Assembly (NCBI RefSeq): GCF_015712065.1
Contig: NZ_JACFYZ010000007.1
Location: forward strand, 155,397 to 219,396
Source of the DNA: Ectopseudomonas chengduensis
GTDB taxonomy: Bacteria > Pseudomonadota > Gammaproteobacteria > Pseudomonadales > Pseudomonadaceae
Direction: 5' to 3'
DNA length: 64,000 nucleotides
The position numbers were made by a program, and so were the translations under genes. Below the pieces are notes generated by a model that ran no database searches, was not told the origin of the DNA, and saw nothing but the letters and a program-made list of their open reading frames with translations. This document shows positions 7,032-15,879 of this stretch, piece by piece. Every line of letters starts with the position of its first letter. The stretch's first letter is position 1.

Positions 7032-7898
7032 ATGATTGTCGATCTGCACTGCCACAGCACCGCCTCCGATGGCGCCCTGGCCCCCGCCGTACTGGTGGCC
7101 CGGGCGCATGAGCGAGGTGTGCGGCTGCTGGCACTGACCGATCACGACACCCTGGAAGGGCTGGATGAAGCACGCCGCACAGCGACGGCTCTGGATATGC
7201 AGCTGATCAATGGCATCGAGCTGTCCTGCACCTGGGGTGGAGCGACCATCCACGTGTTGGGCTATGCCTTCGAGCGCGAGGCGCCGGCGCTGTGTGCTGC
7301 CATCGATGCCTTGCACCATGGGCGCTGGCAGCGTGCGCAAGAGATCGACCGACGCCTCGCGGCCAAAGGTATGCCAGGCGCTCTGGAAGGCGCGCGGGCC
7401 GTTCAGCAGGAACTGGGCGATAGCGGCAATGCGCCGGCCCGACCACATTTCGCCGAATTTCTCGTGCGCGCCGGCCATGTGCGCGATCGCGCCGAGGCGT
7501 TTCGCAAGTGGCTGGGCTCGGGAAAGTTGGGTGACGTCAAGCAGCACTGGCCTATGCTGGAAGAAACCATCGCCACCCTGCGTTCGGCCAGAGCCTGGAT
7601 CAGCCTGGCGCATCCGTGGCAGTACGACTTTACTCGCAGTAAGCGTCGACGCCTGGTGGCCGATTTCGCGGCGGCTGGCGGTCATGCCCTGGAAGTGGTC
7701 AATGGCATGCAGCCGGCCGAACAAGTCGGTTGCCTGGCGATTCTGGCGCGCGAGTTCGGCTTGATGGCCAGTGTCGGCAGTGATTTCCACGCGCCTGGCG
7801 ACTGGTCCGAGTTGGGCATGTATCGCCCGTTGCCTGATGACCTGACTGCGCTCTGGGAGCGCTTCGAACATGCACAGCCATCCGCTGTCACTTCATGA
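7032..7898 (+). CDS. rnm: PHP-domain 5'-3' exoribonuclease (RNase AM / YciV type)
   Basis: A 288-residue PHP-domain phosphoesterase. The metal-binding motifs are DLHCHSTASDG at residues 4-14, LTDHDTLEG near 38, the NGIELSC glutamate near 62, LAHPW near 195 and GSDFHAPGDW near 250. E. coli YciV/RNase AM trims 5' ends of rRNAs and degrades short RNAs. The frame is open from 6939 through the repeat element, but the ATG at 7032, followed at once by the PHP motif, is the family start. Conserved gene order yciV-yciO supports the call. Confidence 0.9.
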   Translation: MIVDLHCHSTASDGALAPAVLVARAHERGVRLLALTDHDTLEGLDEARRTATALDMQLINGIELSCTWGGATIHVLGYAFEREAPALCAAIDALHHGRWQRAQEIDRRLAAKGMPGALEGARAVQQELGDSGNAPARPHFAEFLVRAGHVRDRAEAFRKWLGSGKLGDVKQHWPMLEETIATLRSARAWISLAHPWQYDFTRSKRRRLVADFAAAGGHALEVVNGMQPAEQVGCLAILAREFGLMASVGSDFHAPGDWSELGMYRPLPDDLTALWERFEHAQPSAVTS

Positions 7899-7911
7899 GC
7901 TGGGAGCAAGT

Positions 7912-8538
7912 GTGAGTCAATTTTTCCAGGTTCACCCGGAAAACCCGCAGGCACGCCTGATAAAACAGGCCGTGGAAATCATTCGTGGCGGCGGCGTGGT
8001 GGTCTATCCGACCGACTCCTCCTATGCGCTGGGCTGCATGATCGGTGACAAGAATGCGGTAGAGCGCATTCGTCGCCTGCGTCAGCTCGACGACAAGCAC
8101 AATTTCACCCTGGTCTGCCGGGACCTTTCGCAGATCGGCCTGTTCGCCAAGGTCGACACTGCAGCCTTCCGCTTGCTGAAGAATCACACCCCGGGTCCTT
8201 ACACCTTCATCCTCAACGCCACCCGCGAGGTGCCGCGCATGTTGCTGCACCCCAAGCGCCGTACCATCGGCATCCGCGTACCCAGCCACCCGATCGCCCT
8301 GGCGTTGCTGGAGCAATTGGCCGAGCCGCTCATGAGCGTCAGCCTGATCATGCCGGGCGATGACTTGCCCATGTCCGACCCCTACGAAATGCGCCAGATT
8401 CTCGAGCACCATGTCGACCTGATCATCGACGGAGGTTTTGGCGGGCTGGAAGCGTCCACCGTGGTCAATCTTGCTGACGACAGCCCGGAAGTCCTGCGTG
8501 TCGGCTGCGGTGATCCGACGCCGTTCAGCGATCTCTGA
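7912..8538 (+). CDS. yciO: YciO-type Sua5/YrdC/YciO family protein
   Basis: A 208-residue protein of the Sua5/YrdC/YciO superfamily, related to the threonylcarbamoyl-adenylate synthase TsaC. YciO itself is a paralogue whose activity in tRNA t6A synthesis is weak or debated. Conserved stretches are VVYPTDSSYALGC, HNFTLVCRDLS, KNHTPGPYTFILNATREVP and KRRTIGIRVPSHPIA. A GTG at 7912, after TGGGAG, begins SQFFQVHPENPQ as in E. coli YciO. The longer ATG at 7870 would overlap the previous gene by 29 bases and is less likely. Confidence 0.88.
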   Translation: MSQFFQVHPENPQARLIKQAVEIIRGGGVVVYPTDSSYALGCMIGDKNAVERIRRLRQLDDKHNFTLVCRDLSQIGLFAKVDTAAFRLLKNHTPGPYTFILNATREVPRMLLHPKRRTIGIRVPSHPIALALLEQLAEPLMSVSLIMPGDDLPMSDPYEMRQILEHHVDLIIDGGFGGLEASTVVNLADDSPEVLRVGCGDPTPFSDL

Positions 8539-8609
8539 CACCGCCTTTTCCGTTGTGGATGCAGCTGCCCTATACTCCCTGGCCTTGTCTGGATTTTGGA
8601 TAGAACGGT

Positions 8610-9824
8610 TTGAGCCTTAACGACTCCGAGCGTCGGGTGCTGTCAGGGATGCGTCCGAGCGGTCGTCTTCACCTCGGGCATTACCACGGCGTGCTGAAGA
8701 ACTGGGTCAAGTTGCAGCACGAGTACGACTGCTTCTTCTGTATCGTCGACTGGCACGCCCTGACCACCGAATACGCCGATGCCGGCCAGCTTTCCCTGCA
8801 CGTCATGTATATGGCGGTAGATTGGCTGGCTGCAGGCGTCAGCCCCAGCTCCGCGACGCTGTTCGTGCAGTCGCAGGTGCCGGAACACGCCGAGCTGCAC
8901 GTGTTGCTGTCGATGATCTGCCCACTAAGCTGGCTCGAGCGCGTGCCCTCCTACAAGGAGCAGCAGGAGCACCAGGGCAGCAAGGATCTCTCCACCTACG
9001 GGTTTCTCGGTTACCCGCTGCTGCAGGCTGCGGATATCCTGCTGTACCGCGCCGGACAGGTGCCGGTGGGGGCCGATCAGCTACCTCATATCGAATTTGC
9101 CCGTGAAGTGGCGCGCCGCTTCAACCACCTGTACGGCAGCGAGCCGGATTTCGAGCTGAAGGCCGAAGCGGCCATCGGCAAGCTGGGCAAGAAGCTCGGC
9201 AAGCTCTACAGCAACCTGCGCAAAGCCTATCAGGAACAGGGTGACGTACAGGCGCTGGAGACGGCGCGGGCGCTGCTCAAGGAACAGACCAGCATCACCC
9301 TCGGCGACCAGGAGCGCCTGTACGGCTATCTGGAGGGTGGCGGCAAGGTGATTCTGAGCGAACCGCAGCCGATTCTTGCCGAGTTTTCGCGGGTACCTGG
9401 CCTGGACGGGCAGAAGATGGCCAAGTCCAGCGGTAACGCGATATTCCTGCGTGATAGCGATGCCGAGCTCGAGGAAAAACTGCGGCGCATGCCCACCGAT
9501 CCGGCACGGGTACACCGCGACGATCCGGGTGAGCCGCAGCGTTGCCCGGTCTGGTCGCTGCATCAGCTGTACTCCGGTGACGAGCAATTGCACTGGGTGA
9601 TCGAGGGCTGTCGTAGTGCCTCGATTGGTTGCCTCGACTGCAAGAGCGCGCTGTGCTCCTCTTTGCAGGCCGAGCTGATGCCCCTGCAGCAGCGCGCCAT
9701 CGACTACGAGGAAAGCCCGGACCTGGTGCGCAGCATCCTCGCCGAAGGCGCCGAGCGCGCGCGTGACGAAGCGCGCGAAACCCTGGCCGAAGTACGCATG
9801 GCCATGGGCCTGAATTACCGCTGA
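8610..9824 (+). CDS. trpS: Tryptophan--tRNA ligase
   Basis: A 404-residue class I aminoacyl-tRNA synthetase that charges tRNA-Trp. The HIGH-like motif is in GRLHLGHYHGVLKNW near residue 20 and the KMSKS-like motif in GQKMAKSSGNAIFLRD near 270. LGYPLLQAADILLYRAGQVP and VGADQLPHIEFAREVARR form the tryptophan/ATP site. The assigned start is TTG at 8610, which supplies MSLNDSERRVLSGMRPSG; an ATG at 8649 lies too close to the HIGH loop. It precedes scpA by 14 bases and the two probably share transcripts. A cysteine-rich patch (CRSASIGCLDCKSALC) near residue 335 resembles an RNA- or metal-binding segment. Confidence 0.92.
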   Translation: MSLNDSERRVLSGMRPSGRLHLGHYHGVLKNWVKLQHEYDCFFCIVDWHALTTEYADAGQLSLHVMYMAVDWLAAGVSPSSATLFVQSQVPEHAELHVLLSMICPLSWLERVPSYKEQQEHQGSKDLSTYGFLGYPLLQAADILLYRAGQVPVGADQLPHIEFAREVARRFNHLYGSEPDFELKAEAAIGKLGKKLGKLYSNLRKAYQEQGDVQALETARALLKEQTSITLGDQERLYGYLEGGGKVILSEPQPILAEFSRVPGLDGQKMAKSSGNAIFLRDSDAELEEKLRRMPTDPARVHRDDPGEPQRCPVWSLHQLYSGDEQLHWVIEGCRSASIGCLDCKSALCSSLQAELMPLQQRAIDYEESPDLVRSILAEGAERARDEARETLAEVRMAMGLNYR

Positions 9825-9838
9825 AGGAGCGCCAGTCG

Positions 9839-10663
9839 ATGAGTGAGCCCGCCACGCCAACCCCGGACAGCCAGGCCGGCGCCCAGCAGGAGCTGCCGTT
9901 CGCCCTGGTTTATGGTGAGGCGGTCACCGAATTGCCGCTGGACCTGTACATTCCCCCGGATGCCCTGGAAGTTTTCCTCGAAGCCTTCGAGGGTCCGCTG
10001 GACCTGCTGCTGTATCTGATCCGCAAGCAGAACATCGACATCCTCGACATCCCGGTGGCCGAGATCACCAAGCAGTACATGGGCTACGTTGAACTCATGC
10101 ATTCGGTACGTCTGGAGCTGGCCGCCGAATACCTGGTGATGGCCGCCATGCTGGCCGAGATCAAGTCGCGCATGCTGCTGCCGCGCTCCACCGAGGCCGA
10201 GGAAGAAGAGGACGACCCGCGTGCCGAGCTGATTCGTCGCCTGCAGGAATACGAGCGCTTCAAGGCCGCTGCCGAGGGGATCGACGAACTACCGCGCGTT
10301 GGCCGCGACGTGACCGTGCCCAGGCTGGATGCACCCGAAGCCCGCGCGCGCAAGCTGCTGCCGGACGTCAGCCTGGAAGAGGTGTTGCTGTCGATGGCTG
10401 AGGTGCTGCGCCGCGCCGACATGTTCGAAAGCCACCAGGTTACCCGCGAGGCGCTGTCCACCCGCGAGCGCATGAGTGAAGTGCTGGAGCGCCTCAAGGG
10501 CGGAGCCTTCGTACCTTTCGTCGAGCTGTTCACCGCCGAGGAAGGGCGTCTCGGCGTGGTGGTAACCTTCATGGCGGTGCTCGAATTGATCAAGGAATCC
10601 CTGGTCGAGCTGGTGCAGAATGAGCCCTTCGCCGTCATCCACGTCCGAGCCCGTGCCGAATGA
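9839..10663 (+). CDS. scpA: Segregation and condensation protein A
   Basis: A 274-residue kleisin of the SMC-ScpAB condensin-like complex for chromosome organisation. After a variable 45-residue N-terminus comes FEGPLDLLLYLIRKQNIDILDIPVAEITKQY, the SMC-neck-binding helix. The middle is acidic, and the C-terminal winged helix contains FVPFVELFTAEEGRLGVVVTF. AAGGAG lies 10 bases before the ATG. It overlaps scpB by 4 bases (ATGA). Pseudomonas encodes both ScpAB/Smc and MksBEF-type condensins, which fits. Confidence 0.95.
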   Translation: MSEPATPTPDSQAGAQQELPFALVYGEAVTELPLDLYIPPDALEVFLEAFEGPLDLLLYLIRKQNIDILDIPVAEITKQYMGYVELMHSVRLELAAEYLVMAAMLAEIKSRMLLPRSTEAEEEEDDPRAELIRRLQEYERFKAAAEGIDELPRVGRDVTVPRLDAPEARARKLLPDVSLEEVLLSMAEVLRRADMFESHQVTREALSTRERMSEVLERLKGGAFVPFVELFTAEEGRLGVVVTFMAVLELIKESLVELVQNEPFAVIHVRARAE

Positions 10664-11457
10664 ACCTGAACGACCCCAAAGACCTGGCGCAATTGCTCGA
10701 AGCCTTTCTGCTGGCTTCCGGCAAGGCGCAGTCGCTCGATCGTCTCTTCGAACTCTTCGAAGAGGGCGAGCGGCCCGAGCCCGAGCAGTTCAAGGCGGCG
10801 TTGGAGATCCTCCGGCAGTCCTGCGAAGGGCGAGCGTTCGAGTTGAAAGAAGTGGCTTCGGGTTACCGTCTGCAGGTGCGCGAGCGTTTCGCGCCATGGG
10901 TTGGTCGGCTTTGGGAAGAGCGCCCGCAGCGGTACTCCCGTGCGTTGCTGGAAACCTTGGCGCTGATCGCCTATCGCCAGCCCATCACCCGTGGCGAGAT
11001 CGAGGACGTGCGGGGCGTGGCGGTCAACAGCAACATCACCAAGACCCTGCTCGAGCGTGAGTGGATTCGTGTGGTGGGCTATCGCGACGTACCGGGGCGT
11101 CCGGCGATGTTCGCCACCACCAAGGGCTTTCTCGATCACTTCAACCTGAAAAGCCTCGACGAACTGCCGCCGCTCGCTGCTTTGCGCGAGTTGGAACCGG
11201 AGCCTGAGCTGGCACTGGACGACGATGCCGAGGTGCCGGCAGGGCTGCAGGCGCGTGCCGATCTGGCCATGCAGGAAGACGGCGAAGCCGCCGAGCCTCG
11301 CGAGGAAACCAGCTTCCGTAGCTTGCTGGCCGAGCTGGACGACATGGAGCAGGGGCTCAAGACTGATTTCGATGACCTGCGTCTGGTAGAAGACGAAGAG
11401 GATGAAGCGGTCGAAGATGATCTGGCCGACCTGGACGGCGATCAGCCGTTGCATTGA
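10660..11457 (+). CDS. scpB: Segregation and condensation protein B
   Basis: A 265-residue partner of ScpA, a tandem winged-helix protein binding the kleisin middle. Conserved parts are LEAFLLASGKAQSLDRL near the start, SGYRLQVRERFAPWVGRL and the core ALIAYRQPITRGEIEDVRGV followed by GRPAMFATTKGFLDHF. The family core ends about residue 185. The remaining 80 residues are a strongly acidic tail (EDEEDEAVEDDLADLDG) usual in Pseudomonas. It overlaps scpA in an ATGA, which supports coupled translation. Confidence 0.95.
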   Translation: MNLNDPKDLAQLLEAFLLASGKAQSLDRLFELFEEGERPEPEQFKAALEILRQSCEGRAFELKEVASGYRLQVRERFAPWVGRLWEERPQRYSRALLETLALIAYRQPITRGEIEDVRGVAVNSNITKTLLEREWIRVVGYRDVPGRPAMFATTKGFLDHFNLKSLDELPPLAALRELEPEPELALDDDAEVPAGLQARADLAMQEDGEAAEPREETSFRSLLAELDDMEQGLKTDFDDLRLVEDEEDEAVEDDLADLDGDQPLH

Positions 11458-11554
11458 GATCGCTTAAGCCCTTTATCGAATACTTCAATCTCGCTGTTTG
11501 TCCCTCGGCCTTTATTCTTGCGCCCATTCGATCCTTTCTGGTTTAGGCGATCCA

Positions 11555-11737
11555 ATGAGCAAGAGTCCGTGCATCAAGGTCTGTGAATTCGAAAAGGACA
11601 TTTGCCTGGGCTGCGGCCGCAGCCGTGAGGAAATCAAAGGCTGGAAACGCCTGGACAAGGGTGAGCGCCTTGCGCTGCTGGCCGAGGCCGATATGCGCTT
11701 GCTGGCGCTGGAGGCCACCGGAAGGCGCAAGTATTGA
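11555..11737 (+). CDS. DUF1289 family small protein
   Basis: A 60-residue protein with the DUF1289 cysteine pattern: SPCIKVCEFEKDICLGCGRS with cysteines at 6, 10, 17 and 20, then EEIKGWKRL. The four cysteines suggest a small metal-binding site. The ATG at 11555 is chosen over 11498, because the conserved domain begins at its second residue and AGGCGA lies upstream. It stands alone between scpB and rluB, and a REPIN follows 13 bases after its stop. Function unknown. Confidence 0.85.
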   Translation: MSKSPCIKVCEFEKDICLGCGRSREEIKGWKRLDKGERLALLAEADMRLLALEATGRRKY

Positions 11738-11750
11738 CCGCATATCCAAT

Positions 11751-11837
11751 GTAGGAGCCGCGCCTCGCGGCGAATGGCGGGGCGTCGATAATACTTGGCC
11801 TATACGCAAAGGCTTCGCCCCGGGGCGGGGCTCCTGC
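11751..11837. repeat. REPIN element
   Basis: Type-1 arm GTAGGAGCCGCGCCTCGCGG at 11751, a spacer with GCGAATGGCGG and TACTTGGCCTATACGCAAAGG, then the inverted type-2 arm CTTCGCCCCGGGGCGGGG ending CTCCTGC. Its arm order, and the GAATGG and CCTATACGCAAA spacer, match the RAYT-linked array at 31.4-32.5 kb. Confidence 0.9.
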
Positions 11838-11952
11838 GCTTCAGTGTCGTGTTCTTGGTTCGATCACCGCAGCATCGTCTACCCTATGGGCTCTACAGCG
11901 CGTATGATGCGCGCCCTTCGATCATCAACTACTACACCGGGAGGTGCCCACG

Positions 11953-13110
11953 ATGACTGAGCACGAACAACCGCGTCCTGCAGGCGAGAAACTGCAGAAA
12001 GTCCTGGCCCGCCTTGGGCTGGCCTCGCGCCGCGAAATCGAGACCTGGATCGCCGAAGGTCGGGTCAAGGTCAATGGCGCTGCTGCGACCCTGGGCCAGC
12101 GCGTCGATGCCAACGACGCCATCGCCCTAGATGGCCGTTTGCTCAAGCGTGAAGAAATCACCGGTTCGGTTCGCCGCGTGCTGATCTACAACAAGCCGGA
12201 TGGGGAGATCTGCACCCGTGATGACCCGGAAGGCCGTCCCACTGTATTCGATCGTCTGCCGCGCCCTAAAGAAGGCCGCTGGATCAATATCGGTCGCCTC
12301 GATATCAACACCACTGGCCTGTTGCTGTTCACCACTGACGGTGAGCTGGCCAACCGCCTGATGCATCCGTCCTATCAGATGGATCGCGAATACGCAGTGC
12401 GTGTACGTGGCGAAGTCACCGAGGAAATGCTGGAGAACCTCAAGAATGGCGTGATGCTCGAGGATGGTCCGGCCAAGTTCACCGACATCAAGGAAGCGCC
12501 CGGCGGCGAAGGCTTCAACCACTGGTACCACTGCGTGGTGATGGAAGGGCGTAACCGCGAAGTACGTCGCCTGTGGGAGTCCCAGGGCCTGGTGGTCAGC
12601 CGCCTGAAGCGCGTGCGCTTTGGTCCGGTGTTCCTCACTTCCGAGTTGACCATGGGCCGCTGGCGCGAAATGGACCAGCGTGAAGTGGACATTCTCAGCG
12701 CCGAAGTGGGCCTGACTCCGCAGGCGCTGCCAGCGATGAAGGAAAAGACCCGCGAGAAGCTCGACCGTCTGCAGCGCAAGTCGGCCAAACCGGTCGAGGT
12801 GCGTGGCAAGCGTGTGCTGCGTCCGGCGAAGGATGAGGTAGGTGCCGAGAGTACCCGCCCGAGCCGTGCGCCGCGCCGTGAGGATGGCGAGCAGCGCGCG
12901 CCGCGTGGCCCGCGCAAAGACAGTGGTGAGCGTCGTGAAAACGGTCGTGGCACGCCGGTAGCGGAGCGCCCGAGCGATGTGAAGAAGCGTCAGCCGCGTC
13001 CGGCCGTCGAGTTGTCCGAGCGTCCGGCACGCAAGCCGCGTCCGGCAACACCCGGCAAGCGTCCGCCCGCCGGCGATGGTCAGCGCCCCGGCTTCGGTCG
13101 CAAGCGCTGA
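11953..13110 (+). CDS. rluB: 23S rRNA pseudouridine(2605) synthase RluB
   Basis: A 385-residue pseudouridine synthase of the RsuA/RluB group. The S4 RNA-binding domain is at about residues 12-60 (EKLQKVLARLGLASRREIE). The catalytic aspartate is in INIGRLDINTTGLLLFT near 118. EGRNREVRRLWESQGL and VSRLKRVRFGPV follow. From about residue 260 the protein is a basic, proline/arginine-rich disordered tail, as in other Pseudomonas RluB. GGGAGG precedes the ATG at 11953; an in-frame GTG at 11944 overlaps that ribosome site and is rejected. A strong terminator follows. Confidence 0.93.
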   Translation: MTEHEQPRPAGEKLQKVLARLGLASRREIETWIAEGRVKVNGAAATLGQRVDANDAIALDGRLLKREEITGSVRRVLIYNKPDGEICTRDDPEGRPTVFDRLPRPKEGRWINIGRLDINTTGLLLFTTDGELANRLMHPSYQMDREYAVRVRGEVTEEMLENLKNGVMLEDGPAKFTDIKEAPGGEGFNHWYHCVVMEGRNREVRRLWESQGLVVSRLKRVRFGPVFLTSELTMGRWREMDQREVDILSAEVGLTPQALPAMKEKTREKLDRLQRKSAKPVEVRGKRVLRPAKDEVGAESTRPSRAPRREDGEQRAPRGPRKDSGERRENGRGTPVAERPSDVKKRQPRPAVELSERPARKPRPATPGKRPPAGDGQRPGFGRKR

Positions 13111-13116
13111 TAAACG

Positions 13117-13144
13117 AAAAGGGACTCCGCGGAGTCCCTTTTTT
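13117..13144 (+). terminator. Rho-independent terminator after rluB
   Basis: A perfect hairpin AAAAGGGACTCC / GGAGTCCCTTTT with a CGC-type centre and a run of T, beginning 6 bases after the rluB stop. The A-tract and T-tract make it usable in both directions. Confidence 0.9.
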
Positions 13145-13222
13145 CATTCTGTTTCCCGAATCTAGCTTGAGCCATTGCCTTCAGAGCATTCCCGTTTCAT
13201 CCGGGCTACGCAGGGCGGCCTC

Positions 13223-14149
13223 TCAGCCGGCCATGGACAGGCGGTTACGGCCTTCGCGTTTGGCCACATAGAGTGCGTTATCGGCGCGGCGCAGCAGGCT
13301 TTCGGCAGACTCGCCCGGCAGCAGGCTGGAGCAGCCCAGGCTGATGGACACGTCGATGGCGCGGCCGGCATCCAGGCATTGCAGTTCCATCACCGCAAAG
13401 CGCAGGCGCTCGCCTACCAGCGCAGCCCCCTCGCGGTTGGTGCCGGAGAGAATCACCAGAAATTCCTCGCCACCGTAGCGAAAGACCATATCGATATTGC
13501 GCAACTGGTTCTTCAGAGTCTGGGCGACCGCTTTCAGTACTTCGTCGCCAAGCGTGTGGCCATGGTTGTCGTTGATGCTCTTGAAGTGATCGATGTCGAG
13601 CATCAGCAGTGACAGCGGTTGCAGGTTGCGGCGGGCCAGATCCACCTCACGCTGCAGCACCTGGTCCATGGCGATGCGGTTGCCGGTGTCGGTCAGCGGG
13701 TCGCGCAGCGCACTTTGCAGCGCGGTGCGGTAGAGCAGGGCATTGCGCAGCGGGAACAGCAGGCTGGCCAGCAGCGATTCCAGCTGGATCAGTTTGTCTT
13801 CGGCAAAGCGCTGCTTGCGGCGGAAAATCAGTTCGCCCAGGTATTCCCCCTCATGGCTCAGGCGATAGCCGGCCGAGTGCGGGGCGCGCTCGCCCAGCTC
13901 GAGGCGCAGGTCATGCGACGGATGCTGAAAAGCCAGCGCATCGAGCGCCACCAGGCGCTGTACTTCGCGAAAGAACAGCGTGAGGATTCGTTCCACGTCC
14001 AGGCTGGTCTGCAGTTGCAGGCTGAGTTGATGGCGCAGCTCTATCAGGTTCGCGGGCTTGAGCGGCAGATTGCGACTGCCGGTAAAGCCGAGACGCTGCA
14101 GCTTGGCGGCATCGAAATCGATGGTGTTGGATTGGCTGGGGGGAACCAT
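13223..14149 (-). CDS. GGDEF domain diguanylate cyclase
   Basis: A 308-residue protein that should make cyclic di-GMP. The N-terminal 140 residues look GAF-like or helical (LQTSLDVERILTLFFREVQ), without membrane segments, so the enzyme is cytoplasmic. The cyclase domain has DPLTDTGNR, LDIDHFKSINDNHGH, the active-site GGEEF at 226-230 and ISLGCS. The product-inhibition I-site RxxD is intact (RNID at 217-220, five residues before GGEEF). It stands alone. The position matches P. aeruginosa PA3177. Confidence 0.92.
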   Translation of the reverse strand: MVPPSQSNTIDFDAAKLQRLGFTGSRNLPLKPANLIELRHQLSLQLQTSLDVERILTLFFREVQRLVALDALAFQHPSHDLRLELGERAPHSAGYRLSHEGEYLGELIFRRKQRFAEDKLIQLESLLASLLFPLRNALLYRTALQSALRDPLTDTGNRIAMDQVLQREVDLARRNLQPLSLLMLDIDHFKSINDNHGHTLGDEVLKAVAQTLKNQLRNIDMVFRYGGEEFLVILSGTNREGAALVGERLRFAVMELQCLDAGRAIDVSISLGCSSLLPGESAESLLRRADNALYVAKREGRNRLSMAG

Positions 14150-14391
14150 GGAGCTGAACCTCTGGCGCTGATGGTGCGACGAGAGGGTTAGAGCGAATTT
14201 CGTGCCAGGTGGTTCAGACGAGCTTAAAGTCTTGTGAAGTCAGTCACTTAGGTGCTTTTAAAAGCGCTGATCGGCAAGGGGTTGCCGGTTGCCTGACGGC
14301 GATGCTGGCAATGTGCTGCCGCTTGGCAAGGGCGGCGGCAGATTTTTGTCGTGCCATGGCTCGCTGACTGGCAGCGGGCCATGGTCGGTAA

Positions 14392-15132
14392 TCACTGGGC
14401 GTCGAATGCCTGGCCGTTGATGCCCTTGCTGTCCGGGCCCATCAGGTAGAGGTAGAGCGGCATGATCTCTTCCGGCAGTGGGCGGGTCGCCGGATTTTCC
14501 CCTGGATAGGCCTGGGCGCGCATGGCGGTGCGGGTGGCGCCCGGGTTGATGCTGTTGGCACGCACGTTGGCGATGCCGTCCAGCTCGTCAGCCATGACCT
14601 GCATCAGGCCCTCGGTGGCGAATTTCGATACCGCGTAGGCGCCCCAGTAGGCGCGGCCCTTGCGACCGACGCTGCTGGAGGTGAAGGCGACGGAGGCGTC
14701 CTCCGACAGTTTGAGCAGCGGCAGCAGGGTGCTGCTGAGCATGAACATGGCGTTGACGTTGACGTGCATGACACGCATGAAGTTGTCGCCGGAAAGCTGC
14801 TCCAGCGGCGTGCGCGGGCCGAGGATCGAGGCATTGTGCAGCAGACCATCGAGGCGGCCGAACTCGTTCTCGATCATCACCGCCAGTTCGTCGTACTGGT
14901 GCGGCAGGGCGGTTTCCAGATTGAAGGGGATCACCACCGGTTGCGGGTGGCCGGCCGCCTCGATCTCGTCATAAACCTGGCTCAGGTTGGCCTCGGTCTT
15001 GCCCAGCAGCAGCACCGTCGCGCCATGGGCGGCGAAGCTCTTGGCGGCGGCCGCGCCAATACCGCGGCCGGCACCGGTGATCAGGATGACGCGATCCTTG
15101 AGCAGGTCTGCGCGGGCGGTGTAGTCGAACAT
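14392..15132 (-). CDS. YciK-family short-chain dehydrogenase
   Basis: A 246-residue SDR oxidoreductase. NAD(P) binding is shown by TGAGRGIGAAAAKSFAAHGA near residue 17 and the NAS motif in LLHNASILGP. The catalytic Ser-Tyr-Lys is seen in FTSSSVG and YWGAYAVSKFATEG. The strand ending SINPGATRT is the usual cofactor-closing loop. The ATG at 15132 follows AAGGATCC and begins MFDYTARADLL, as in E. coli YciK; the frame is open to 15183. It follows mupP and ubiG in the same direction, the order known in other pseudomonads. Substrate unknown. Confidence 0.9.
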   Translation of the reverse strand: MFDYTARADLLKDRVILITGAGRGIGAAAAKSFAAHGATVLLLGKTEANLSQVYDEIEAAGHPQPVVIPFNLETALPHQYDELAVMIENEFGRLDGLLHNASILGPRTPLEQLSGDNFMRVMHVNVNAMFMLSSTLLPLLKLSEDASVAFTSSSVGRKGRAYWGAYAVSKFATEGLMQVMADELDGIANVRANSINPGATRTAMRAQAYPGENPATRPLPEEIMPLYLYLMGPDSKGINGQAFDAQ

Positions 15133-15207
15133 GTGAGGATCCTTCGGAGAACTCTTGAGGGTAGGGCGGGTGAAACCCGCCAAATTGGAGAATGGCGGCC
15201 TGTGCGA

Positions 15208-15879
15208 TCAGCAACTGCACAGGGCGCGATCGAGCACTGCACGCAGTTCCTGGGGGTGGTCCACGACCACATCGGCGCCCCAGTTGCGTGGGTTGTCCTC
15301 GGGGTGGATATAGCCATAGGTCACCGCTGCCGTGCGGCAGCCGGCGGCGCGGCCGGATTCGATGTCGCGCGCGTCATCGCCGATGAACAGCACTTCCTCG
15401 GGTTTGACGCCCATCTGCTGGCAGGCGAGCAGCAGCATGTCCGGCGCGGGTTTGCTTTGCTCGACATGGTCCGGGCAGACCAGCACTGCCGAGCGCTCGG
15501 CCAGATTCAGCCCCTGCATGATTGGCTCGGCGTAACGCACCGGCTTGTTGGTAGCGACGCCCCACAGCAGTCGGGCCTGTTCGATGTCGTCGAGCAGGGC
15601 TTCGATGCCGTCGAACGGGCGGGTGAGGACTGCGCAGTGTTCCTGGTAGCGCTGCAGGAACTCCTGGCGCAGGGCTTCGAATGCGGCCGAGTCCGGGTCT
15701 TCATCGAAAGCGCAGGCGACCATGGCGCGAGCGCCGCCGGATACCTGGTCACGTATGGCTTTATCTGCCAGTGGCGGCAGGCCGCGAGTGGCGCGCATGG
15801 CCTGGGTGATGGCGATGAAGTCCGGCGCCGAGTCGAGCAGGGTGCCGTCCATGTCGAACAGTACAGCGCGCAAACGCAT
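15208..15879 (-). CDS. mupP: N-acetylmuramic acid 6-phosphate phosphatase MupP
   Basis: A 223-residue HAD-superfamily phosphatase, long annotated as phosphoglycolate phosphatase (Gph). The nucleophile motif is FDMDGTLLDSAPD at residues 8-20. Motif II is VATNKP, the motif III lysine is in SKPAPD, and motif IV is FIGDDARDIESG. In Pseudomonas this gene, between ubiG and yciK, is mupP of the MurU-dependent peptidoglycan recycling pathway, dephosphorylating MurNAc-6-P. The start overlaps the ubiG stop by one base (ATGA). The call rests on synteny plus family. Confidence 0.9.
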   Translation of the reverse strand: MRLRAVLFDMDGTLLDSAPDFIAITQAMRATRGLPPLADKAIRDQVSGGARAMVACAFDEDPDSAAFEALRQEFLQRYQEHCAVLTRPFDGIEALLDDIEQARLLWGVATNKPVRYAEPIMQGLNLAERSAVLVCPDHVEQSKPAPDMLLLACQQMGVKPEEVLFIGDDARDIESGRAAGCRTAAVTYGYIHPEDNPRNWGADVVVDHPQELRAVLDRALCSC